Below are positions 13,501 through 29,836 of a stretch of DNA of 64,000 bases, piece by piece. The notes under the pieces are model-generated. The model was not told the DNA's origin and did no database searches. It saw only the letters and a list, made by a program, of their open reading frames with translations. The DNA is taken from NCBI GenBank assembly GCA_963965975.1, contig OZ014411.1:5069001-5133000 (forward strand), in the 5' to 3' direction. The position numbers and the translations under genes are program-made. Within the stretch, counting starts at the first letter, position 1. Every line of letters starts with the position of its first letter. This stretch comes from Xestospongia bergquistia. Taxonomy: Eukaryota; Porifera; Demospongiae; Haplosclerida; Petrosiidae.

Positions 13501-14257
13501 TGTGTGCATTTATTACATGTACACATATATGTTAATTTTAATGCACTATGTAAGGAACATTATAACTTACCATTCTCCATTGTATCCACAAAGCTACAAT
13601 AGTTAATCATGCCATTGCCTGTGGTGTCATACTTTCTTAGCAAAAATGCATATTCTTCATCGGAGATTGGTAGACCAAGATGCTGGTCCATACAACGACG
13701 AAACTGAGTCTCTATAGAAATACAGGAAGAACTCAATATTTACTTGCAAATTTATTTATAGTTTATGCCATTCATTGTCTTGATATAAAATTAATATATT
13801 TATATATAGCAATAAAATGGTATTTCTTATAATTCTTCCATTAAATTCATTCAATATTGTATACTTGCTACAGATTACTATAGTAGGTATGCAGAGTTTT
13901 AAAATGGCATTTCATGAATTTTTTGGTCAGAAAAAAGGTAATAATTAGTTAGTGATTACAGCAAATATGTCTGAAAATTTGCCAAACACAAAGTTTAAAC
14001 CTAGCCAAAAATTTCCATTACACAATACTCTGTAGTACTTCATTGTTACCGTATATTAATCTGTCAGTACACGACTCCTTACTTGTGATAAAGCCTGAAC
14101 ATAATGGATCAAAGTCCTTAAAGAATTCTGACACTCTTATACGTTTGATTTGAGTGATGTACTTTAGACGTTCCTCTAGACTGCTAGCATCATTGACTTG
14201 ATCAGTAGTTGCAGAAGGAAAATGAGTATGAGGTGAGCATATCACAGTAGATGCCAT
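7550..14257 (-). CDS. Multi-EF-hand-like repeat protein, 22 exons
   Basis: Complete model of 933 residues; all phases fit. Exons: 14257-14083, 13711-13571, 13283-13226, 13143-13053, 12919-12845, 12555-12373, 11748-11705, 11560-11337, 11170-11097, 10962-10840, 10717-10628, 10523-10408, 10180-10009, 9958-9826, 9639-9456, 9217-9085, 9000-8830, 8721-8573, 8248-8143, 8091-7993, 7936-7856, 7729-7550 (stop TAA 7552-7550). About six units repeat: a basic helix, then FFxDFDxLxSGxIT, then a second degenerate EF-hand ending in an aromatic helix. Examples are EFFKDFDPLCSGFIT, EHFQDFDPLRSGFIS and EFFRDHDKLRSGIIT. Most loops lack the usual ligands at positions 3 and 12, so calcium binding is doubtful for many. 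The layout recalls EFCAB6-like proteins of cilia and sperm; that assignment is inference. Confidence 0.85.
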
Positions 14258-14811
14258 GGAAACACTGAAATTTGAAGTGAAGCAACTTTTTAAGACAAAT
14301 AATATTGAAGTTAATTTTATGAATGCGTTAAACTTTGCATGAATATTATTTAACTATGATTCAAGGATATGTTATACATTCATGAAATGTTTCTATTTAT
14401 TGTAATAGTGTATGTTATAACTAGGATTGAATCTGAAAATTGTACTCAAAGACACTCACCAAGTTAGTGGATTAAGATTCTTGCTTGTGTCGTTAAAATA
14501 TTACTATCTGCACAACTTTAGTGGCACCTTGTTGGTTCCAGCGTTTTTCGTTATGGTATCCATGGTAACTAAAGTAGGCGTGGTAATTTTCTTACACGTG
14601 GATGTCTTTCGTGACTAGTAGTTTTAAAGGGCACGAAGAAAGGGGACATTGCTTCGAAACTGCTTGTGTGAGCAATTTATATTAAAATTAACAGTTTCGG
14701 ATAAAAGTCCTCTTTTTGGTAAAAATAATTAATTATCCCTCCATTGATATAAGGCGTGGTTTTTGTATTCGATCCGCCTACTTTGAGGGGAGACCAGGAA
14801 AGTCTTTTACT
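14258..14811. promoter_or_regulatory. Divergent upstream region, EF-hand gene and ZDHHC6
   Basis: A 554-base gap between two start codons pointing away from each other (14257 minus, 14812 plus). It should hold both promoters and 5' UTRs. No TATA box or named factor site stands out. Confidence 0.5.
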
Positions 14812-15929
14812 ATGCCGGCGTCTTTACCTGGTCAGCTCTGTCATTGGGGCCCAATAATAGCTCTTTCCTTGATCAGTTTGGTGGCGGTATCTGCTAGCTA
14901 CTCAGCAATACAGTTATATGGACTACCGACTGTTAAGTATATCAAGTTAACAAATTTTGTTGTTATGTATTCTGAGTTGGCATGGATACTGTATGTGTAC
15001 TATAGAGCATTAAAAGGACCTGGATATGTTCCTCATAAATGGGCTCCTGTAAGTTTCAATAGGAAATATGTACAAATATGTTGATGTACTTTTTTATCAA
15101 GTGTGCTATTTAAGATACGCAATGGCAGATATGAAGCTTTGAAGCAATAGCTTAAATTTTATTATTTTACAATATTAGTCTAGTTGGCTGAGATACCTTT
15201 CAAATATAGGAAGCATTGTGTGCCCTTTGTCATCATTACCCACCTTACCTGCTCTACAACAGTTAGTACAGTTGCCTGAACCTGATATATTTATTATTCA
15301 TAAGTTCAGTCTTTGTCATCTGTACATGTTATGCTTAGAAATGCTTTTCATTGGTAGGTGTGACTACATAAAGTTATAGCTAAGTAATAGAAGCAGCACT
15401 TTGGTAAGAAGATGCACAATCCATCAAGTTTACATACAAACTCTCCATTGCTTTCCATTATAAAGTTAGGTTTGACTATACTACCAGTTTCCTATTCTTA
15501 TTGAGCCTAGGTAGAATATGACAAAGTAGGATAGCAATCAACATGAGTTTGTCATTTGTATAATGCCTTAAGATATTGCAATTGTAAAGATAAAATAATA
15601 TTAATGCAATAGCCCCTTGCTACATTGAGTAGTTTCACTTCATAAACTTATAAAGTTTTGTTTAACAAACAATGAACACCATCCCAATACTTAAATTATG
15701 GAGATATCTGATTGAGATACCACAGCTTTTATATATAGATTTCAGTTGAAAACTATGTCTGTATAATAAAAATACATTGGTGGATGTACATAATACTTTA
15801 ACATAAGTGCATAGAACAATACATAGATTGATGTGCAATAACTTGACAAACTTCTGAATTTAAAAATTAAAGTGTTTTTTTTTTTGATTTACTTTTCTCA
15901 CGTGTGATCTGTTTCTAAAGCTAAAATCT

Positions 15930-15977
<48 letters not shown>

Positions 15978-18900
15978 TTAGAAACAACCACGTGATACTC
16001 AATATTTACAATACTGCCATCCTTGTCAGGGATATAAAGCACCTCGTTCTCATCACTGTAGGATTTGTGGAAGGTATTATACACATGTACTTTACACACT
16101 TGACAGTACCTCCATTCAATATCTTTGTTTACCAGAAACTTCCTTAGTATTATATTAATAGTTAATATTACACTCAATTAGGTTTTTATTGACTAGTCTT
16201 AAGCAGCCCATTTCTTGCAGTATAGCAAAACTTTGGTCATAACTCTGAGCAAATTCAAAACCAAGTAGAGTGTTTTCATAATGCCTTGTTGTTTAAGTAC
16301 TACAATAAATAAACTCTGATTTTTATGAACTTTTTAGAAGTGATAATGTGACAGCCTTCCCTGAACATCCATACCTATGTATGTGAGTCTGTGTAAGCAG
16401 TAGTCACATACTAGTACATTAATATTTAATGTTATATAGTTAATATATTGTGATAACTCTCTATATTACTATTATGACAATTTACTTGTATGCCCCTCAA
16501 ATTTATAGCTACTATGAAAGGATTTTCACACACTACCATATTCTTTCTCTAGTCTTGCTTGAAATGCTTTTTCCATAGTCCCTACATTTTCTGAAATTTT
16601 GTGAAATTTTTATTTACTTGTCTGTCTCTTTATGTTCTAAAGATGTGTTCTAAAAATGGATCACCATTGCCCTTGGATAAATTGTTGTGTTGGTCATCAA
16701 AATCAAACATCATTTGTAGCCTTCCTCTTCTTTCTTTCTATTGGTTGTATCCATGCTGTAGTTATAAATGTTAATTTCTTGTATCGTCTCTTTAACTATG
16801 TAAGTGAGCAAGTATCCATTAAAGTAATTTTTCTTACATGAATCAGATTAATTCTACATAACTGAGTGTTCATGAGTTCTTGGATATTTTTATGAATTCA
16901 ACACAATGGGTTCTGAGAACTTCTGTACAAGGGGTTCTGTGTAGGACCTCCTATGTAATAATGGTTCTGTGAATACAACTATGAGCTACTACATATTTGT
17001 GAATCTCAGTACTGTTATTATTATAAATAGAATTGAGGAATGATGTATATGAATTATCATATAGTAGATAAATTGAGTAGATCAAAATTTAGCGATCTGT
17101 CAGTAATCATTAATATAAAATGTGACAACTTTATTTGGAGAATTTACAAAAATTGCTCCTGTAAAGCTGTCACCAAATTATACAGTATTTGGTTTTAACC
17201 ACAAATTCATGTTTTTACGTCAGTATTTATATTTCTATAAACATATAGAAATTGTATTTACTTTCTTTAGGAGTTCTTGACCTATGCTCGTCTTTTACCT
17301 ATTAACACATATCTACTATTTCTAGTAGCATGTGGTATTGCTTTCTCTATCGGAGCTGCAATTGGTGTGTCATTGTTGCTGTATGTACAGGTATATTTTA
17401 ACCCTCTACATGTACATTGCATGTACTGTGTATTGTTGAAGTAACATTCGTGCTACAATGTTAGAAGTGATTAATGCTTCTTCTGTCATGCTTGTCATGT
17501 GTATTATATGCTATATATGAAGCTGGTGTAAATAATCTACTATCTTCTCTGTGTGTGTGTTGTGGTCCATCCATAAAACCTTATAATGTTGCATAAATGT
17601 ATAGTGGATGAGATTTAAAAAATACAATCTTTTTGACCACAAGACGCTATAAAATTTCTCCAAGTCAACAAATTGAAACCTTCAAAATCTCACTACACAG
17701 TATACTATGTACAACTTATATCTGACCACCTGACTTGTTATATTTCAAACTTGAAACATGTTTAAAAGAAATACTTATTACTTATTTGAATGGTTCCACT
17801 GTTGTGGAAAGTGGTTAACTAAAATCCAGTACAAAGTTAATGTTATTTTTTCCATTTCACAATTCTATGAAAGCACACTTTATACATTAAAAACACTTTA
17901 GATATGTATTCTATAACAGTAGCTTCAACAAGTTCAAACTCAGCATATATATATAATGTAGTGTTAAGTCTTCTTTCTCTTTCCCTCCTCAGGTTAAGAC
18001 AGCTCTTACTAACAGGACACAAATTGAAGATTGGATATGTGAGAAGGCAGAGTCAAGAAGAAGTCACAATGTAGACTTATCTCCTTTTGTCTATCCTTAT
18101 GATTTAGGTTGGAAAAACAACTTTCAACAAGTAAGAATGTATACACATGCATACAAATCTCTTATCATCTCTCTCTATCAGGTGATCAGATGTTCTCTCA
18201 CACCAACTGGTACAGGTTTAAGTTGGCCTATTAAAAAAGGATGTACTCAATATTCTTTTACAGTAAGTTATTGTTGTACATGAACATGTATTTATGTGAT
18301 TGAGAAGTATCTTCCACTATGATGGTTCCATGATGAGAATGTTTTTCTAGCTGAAAGTTTTATATGTCTTGTGTTTCAATGACTATACACTGACAGAGAT
18401 GAAGCAATTATTCATTAAAACTTCTTACCAAGACATACACTGGACTTTATATAAAGTTATACCTTTTGAAGTAGCAATATTGTTAACAAATCTATTATTT
18501 TATCACTTTCACTTACAATTGAGTTATTTTTTATTTTGTATGCTATATTACATAGCTAGAACAAATTCAGCAAAAGGAAGAGAAAAAAAGACGTGGGGTA
18601 AGTATACAAGGTCTAAGTGCTTCACTAATATCCATCTAGTGTGACATAATACCAATATAATATAATATAATATAATACAATATAATATAATATAATTTAA
18701 CATAATATAATATAATATAATATAATATAATATAATATAATACAATATAATATAATATAGATATATACTAAGTTATTTATGGTTTTGTCTTTAAATATTA
18801 GGTAATTTGCCAAGCCACTAAGGACTTTAGTGGTTCACGTTGTAGTACTATGTCATATGGACTTCTTGTCTGCCTTTGTTCACCTTGTCTTGAGCCTGCC

Positions 18901-19843
18901 ATACCCATCAATAGCGGAGATATTATCACCATTACAAGATGGAGAAGGTATAAATGAATTATATATTAGTATATTACAAAATAATAATATCTTGTTATCT
19001 CATTTTGTTATACTTGGTATAGACATTGGGTGTATGGAGACAAGCATATTACACAAGGTACTTGTTATATAATATGTTACTTACTGTATGCATAGTAATC
19101 TATAAAGATATACTGTATGGCTGGAAATTTGATTTTGCAAGTTACATGTAATTCAGGCTAAATTAATTAGGAAGGGGGTGGAGTTTTGTACTATATACAT
19201 GTAGTTGAGTGCAAAGACGCTGAAGATGCCTTGAAGTATCTCTTTCCAACATTAAAACACAGGACTTTAAAGCCTACTCTACAAAGCAATGTTTCTAACA
19301 ATTACTATAGTATGCACGCCATATTTTCATACCAGCTCCTTTACCTACCCTTGGTAAGAATTAATAAATGCCTGATCCAAATAATAATACCTTATCCAGT
19401 GTTGTGTAGCTTTAGTGACCATCAGGTACTGTAACTAGACCACATAACAACCTTGACTAATAATTCCCTATCCAGTGTTGTGTAGCTTTAGTGACCATCA
19501 GGTACTGTAACTTGACCACATAACAAACCATGACTGACTTTGTTACTGTTTAATAATTTGTTAAGCTTTTTGTCAGACATATTGTATTATATTACTTTTC
19601 TCTATAACTGTAGAGGAACTTGAAAAAGGCAAGAGAGTACGAGGTTGGCTGCCGAGAGTTTGTGTTCTAACTGACACCTTAGATGCTAACAAACTAATAA
19701 AACAAGGAAATGATAACAAGCAAATGAGCAATGTAATGAAACAACATAATGGTAGCAATAAAAGTTCAGACAAAGTAGAGAAGAAAACTGCTAATTCAAG
19801 TACCAACAAAAGAGTTGTAAACAACACAAAAAAGAAAAAGTGA
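14812..19843 (+). CDS. ZDHHC6: ZDHHC6 protein S-palmitoyltransferase
   Basis: Ten exons in phase, 425 residues: 14812-15048, 15982-16073, 16643-16799, 17271-17390, 17993-18130, 18182-18262, 18556-18597, 18802-18947, 19023-19057, 19614-19843. ZDHHC enzymes transfer palmitate from the active-site cysteine to cysteines of target proteins; ZDHHC6 acts in the ER. LCHWGPIIAL near the N terminus matches the family. The cysteine-rich domain spans exons 2-3 (YCHPCQGYKAPRSHHCRICG, then MDHHCPWINCC with the catalytic DHHC). Four membrane segments flank it. The C-terminal part, including HWVYGD and RVRGWLP, corresponds to the SH3-like domain typical of ZDHHC6. The last residues, TKKKK, fit a KKxx ER-retrieval signal. 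I chose ATG 14812, just before the family's conserved N terminus; the frame is open further upstream. Human ZDHHC6 has a similar length. Confidence 0.95.
15932..15973. repeat. CT microsatellite
   Basis: An uninterrupted (CT)n tract in ZDHHC6 intron 1, ending just upstream of the exon 2 acceptor at 15980-15981. It may act as part of an unusually long polypyrimidine tract. Confidence 0.9.
18650..18762. repeat. TATAA pentanucleotide repeat
   Basis: About 110 bases of imperfect ATAAT/TATAA units in ZDHHC6 intron 7, with a few single-base variants. Confidence 0.85.
19386..19533. repeat. Two 76-bp tandem units in ZDHHC6 intron 9
   Basis: The block beginning TATCCAGTGTTGTGTAGC at 19393 recurs at 19469, including the following TTTAGTGACCATCAGGTACT, with very few differences. 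The period is 76 bases. Confidence 0.85.
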
Positions 19844-19925
19844 TCACACAATGTTTGATAATGTATGGTTTGTTGGAAAATTACTATGTGTATTTTCTTC
19901 AATTTTACATTTTCTTTATGTAAAA

Positions 19926-20295
19926 CTATGAGATTTCAATACATTGTAGATCTTAATGAAGAATTACGCAATAATAATCTAAAATCACAATTAACTTCAA
20001 AGCCTGTGCTGACGCCCATTGTTGTATCTTGGAACTATCATATGTAGCGTTCTTGAACTTTATTGATATAAAAAGAAGTTATGGAGTGTTTATACAAAAC
20101 CAATGATGATACGAACACTTGTATTCATAATGATCATGACCTTCTAAAGGAGACCAAAATAAACTAAAATGTAAAGGGAACTATGAGATTTAAATGCAGC
20201 ATAGACCTCAATAAAAATAACAAAAAAATATCAATTAATTTAAAAGGCTGTAATGATACTGATTGTTGTATCTTAGAACTATCATAGTGTTCTTC
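19926..20295. repeat. Diverged direct repeat in the ZDHHC6 3' region
   Basis: A block at about 19926-20055 recurs at about 20178-20295. Shared marks are ACTATGAGATTT at the left and TTGTTGTATCTT followed by GAACTATCATA at the right. It lies between the tail-to-tail stops of ZDHHC6 and copine, so it may fall in either 3' UTR. No coding potential was seen. Confidence 0.6.
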
Positions 20296-20314
20296 AAAAA
20301 GCAAGTAAAGCTTG

Positions 20315-26294
<5,980 letters not shown>

Positions 26295-26369
26295 TTGGTA
26301 AGCAATGTGCAAAGCTAGAGTGTTACGTAATCTACATAAGCCACACCCCTTACTCTATTATGTCGTAGT
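26295..26369. promoter_or_regulatory. Very short bidirectional promoter, copine / B3GAT
   Basis: Only 75 bases separate the copine start codon (26294, minus) from the glucuronyltransferase start codon (26370, plus). The core promoters and both 5' UTRs must overlap, or transcription must start inside the neighbour. No TATA box is evident. Confidence 0.6.
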
Positions 26370-29300
26370 ATGCCAAATTTTAGGAGAAGATGCGTTATTC
26401 TTGTTGGAATGCTCTTTAGTCACTGCTTTGTCGGAGTATTTGTATCACTCTGGATGATGCCTAGTAAGTTTTCCTCTCAGTGAATAGACGGATAAACATA
26501 GTTTACTTACTTAATTAAGTTAATATCATCATATCGTGTAGTAAAGGTTTAGCATTGGAGTACACATGTCCTTTTATATAGTGTCTTTGAGTTACCTTGC
26601 CCAGTAGGTGACAGCTTGGTTGCCCTTAAATTTGTAAGTCACATAAATTGTTCTCCCTAAACTGAAGACTTACTTAACATCTTTGTAAAGATAGTCTCGC
26701 AAGCCAGACCCAGCCCCTTTGATTGAATGACAGCTGGTAAGAGCCTTCAGAGTTGTAATAGAGAAACTTGTTCTGCACACATGAAATATTATACACCAGT
26801 CAAAATTACGACACGTCACAAAGTAGACATTTTGATATATTGCTCATGTGCATAATTGTCTCATGAGTTATATAATTATCTGAAGTTGCACCAAAGTCAG
26901 GGTCCCTAACAACAGTAACATGTTCTTCTTTTAATGGATAATAGCTAATACTTTCATCTATTTCACTTTATTGAATTCTATCTTGCTGCTTTAAGTATTA
27001 GGAGATCATATTACCTTATCAAATTTTCAGTCTCCTCCTTCTTCATTATTATGAACAAGTTGCTTTAGTATATAATTTCCCTGAACCTTGTCATTCATCC
27101 ATAGGGTTTGGGTCTGGCTTGCAAGGCTACATGTAGTTACATGTATAATTTGTAAATTACTGCATTGTATTATGATAGAGAACTATAAATTCTTGTGTTA
27201 CTTGTCAAATTGTTTGTTATTGTAATGCAGAAGTGGTCCTTAAATTCACGATGGCTAGTACATATGTCTGTAATTCCTAGTTTATCTATACTTCTGTTTC
27301 ATTAACTCTAGTTGTCTTTAGTTTAATTTACAAAATGGGTAATTTCCAAATCATAAACTAAGCATGCTTACATTGAACTAATCTTATAATACACTTTCAG
27401 ATACTGACCTTTATTTTATTCTTGTCCTACACAGCCCATTATTGTCACACTGAAAAGGAGAATATAAAGCCTATCAACCTAAAGGTTGCAACCAGCGCTA
27501 GTTTGTTAAAACCCTCACTTTATAAATGTAATTGTCCTTCACGTATCTCACCAAGAGATTGTACAATTTTTGTAATAACACCAACATATACTCGTATAAC
27601 ACAAAAAGCTGACCTAACTGCTCTCTGTCAAACTTTGTCACTTTCTGGTAAAATTGTGTGGATTGTTATTGAGGATGCCACACTAAAGACAAAATTGGTC
27701 CAAAGATTATTGTCAAATTGTCATGTTGAGTCTGTGCACTTGGCTATACCAAGTCCTGACAACATGAAGCGAAAATGGTGGCACTTGACAGACAGTTGGC
27801 ATCATCGTGGTGTTATTCAAAGAAACTTTGGAATCAAGTGGCTAAGACTGAAATATTCAATTAAAAACTGTGATGGTGTGGTTTATTTTGCAGACGATGA
27901 TAATCGTTATGATAGAAGATTGTTTGAAATGGTTAGTAAAATATATCCTGTAATTTATAAGGATTTCTGAATCACAATAAAGAGCTTTTATGTATCAGTT
28001 ATACAGCTTTCAAAATACATTAACTATATTAGTGATGTACCACCTGGATGTAGGAGGAAATGTTTTTTGTTGGCCTAGACTGTATGTCACTTATATTCAT
28101 TGACTAAAACACAATGGCAGCAAGTTTTGCTTGGACAAATAATTTGTTCTGTCAGCTTATAATTCTCATGAAAACTGGCACTATGCATAATTACTATGGT
28201 AACATGTTGAGAGGCTGTACATGCATAGAATGCCTTTATTTCTGTTAGCAACTATTTTCTTAGATGACTGAACACATTAAAGGAGTGGCTCCAAGTAGAT
28301 AATGATGTTAAAAACCATAATAGCTATGTACTAACCTGCAATCTACTCTTTAATGCTTCACTCGATAAATATACTTTAAATAAAGTGCATCATTACTGCT
28401 CTTTAAATATACATTAATGGTATTTGTACAATCATATTCTGATTACACGTTTTAACTGTATTTTCAATGAAAAGTGTACTGGTAAAGATCATATGCTTTA
28501 CATATTGTAATAATAATAAATATATTTATTTCTACCTTCTCTTATAGATACGCAAAACAACAAAACTGGCGGTATGGCCTGTTGGATTTATAGATCATTT
28601 AAGTTATGAAGGTCCCATCTGTTTTAATAATTCTGTACTTAAATGGAGAGCCCGGCAACGTTCATTAAGACTATTTCCTATTGACATGGCTGGATTTGCA
28701 GTACATCTCTGTCAGTTTTTTGAGCATCCTCAAGCAGAGCTCAATAGCTCTGCTCTGTTGGGCCAATTAGAAGACAATTTCTTGATGCAATTTGTTAATA
28801 AGAGATCAGATGTCGAATGTCGAGGATCTAGTAAAGAGGTTTGTACAGCTGTTACAGATAAAAGGAGACTTGTCTTGTTTTGATAGGACAATGTTTGTTT
28901 CTTTATAGTAGCTCAATGTAACTTCTAAACCAGAATGCAATTAAAAAATAAGATGATAAATGCCAACAAGCACAGGCTAGCAAAGGATGTTATTAATTGC
29001 CTACATAGTATAGAGCTGTTTAAATATTAGATTCTGTGTCTATGCATGTGCATTGATAACTGCTATCTAGTCCATTACTCCATCTACTTCATAATTTTCA
29101 TAAAAGTTTTTATTTACTTGTATTTTCTAGAAACTTGCTATGTTATTGAGCTACACTAACAAAGAATAATACACTTGGAATGCAATTGCATCATTTTTAC
29201 ATAGGATGCCACACTATCCATTGTATGGTCTAATTACTGTAGGCTATATGGTGTCAAAGGAGAGAAATCTCTTGAACTATTCCTATAGTGTTTGCATTAT

Positions 29301-29672
29301 GCACACTATGCTATTGTCTTGTTTTCATTTCTTTTCATAGACTGAACATTTATTAGCAAATCATTTGAAATTTTAATGATGTAGGTATAAAATTATACTT
29401 TGTTTAAAATTCAGCAACACTGGCATTTCTTATAATATTCAGTGTGTGAAATGCTCTACTAACATGTAGGTATTTTAAAAGCAATCCTTGCTCAATAATG
29501 TTACTTGTTAATATGAATAATAATATCTTTGTACATCTGAGACTTATAGATTTTATTTTATGAAAATTTTGTGTGTATTATATTATAGGTAATGGTCTGG
29601 CATGTGAAAACAAGGAATCCTGACTTGAGTGCAGAAGAAAGAGAACCCCCATCACATTTTCTTGAAACTTGA
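26370..29672 (+). CDS. Beta-1,3-glucuronyltransferase (B3GAT family)
   Basis: Four exons in phase, 321 residues: 26370-26463, 27435-27931, 28548-28838, 29589-29672. These Golgi enzymes transfer glucuronic acid from UDP-GlcA to a terminal galactose; B3GAT3 does so in the proteoglycan linker. Exon 1 encodes a basic start and one hydrophobic segment, a type II signal anchor. The catalytic domain begins at TIFVITPTYTRITQKADL. The metal-binding DDD motif is in VVYFADDDNRY. LAVWPVGFIDHLSYEGP, FPIDMAGFAVHL and the C-terminal MVWHVKTRNP are all family blocks. The linker-synthesis enzyme B3GAT3 is the likeliest counterpart, since proteoglycans are ancient in animals; specificity for other acceptors cannot be excluded. 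Confidence 0.93.
26692..27129. mobile_element. MITE in intron 1 of the glucuronyltransferase gene
   Basis: Terminal inverted repeats of about 21 bases: left TAGTCTCGCAAGCCAGACCC, right (reverse complement) TAGCCTTGCAAGCCAGACCC. The internal 400 bases have no coding capacity. Family and target duplication are undetermined. Confidence 0.7.
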
Positions 29673-29836
29673 TACAGGATATTCTATAGAGTTTATTATT
29701 AATATAATTATTATGTTTTAAAAACAAAATGTTTGCTTCACTCTTCGTTTGTGGGTGTGTCTCTGCCTAGTTGGGCGTGTCCTTGGGTCACACACGAGCA
29801 AACAAATAGTAACTGAAGACAGCAAAAACCTGAATC

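Noticed and set aside
15860..16177. Minus-strand frame with a long Arg-Glu repeat
   Set aside because: Translation of the CT microsatellite and antisense of the DHHC cysteine-rich exon.
18369..18644. Plus-strand 91-codon frame in ZDHHC6
   Set aside because: It spans an intron and crosses the short exon 18556-18597 in a different frame from the one fitting ZDHHC6.
19386..19533. CRISPR-like array
   Set aside because: Only two tandem 76-bp units with no spacers, in an animal intron; a simple tandem duplication explains it.
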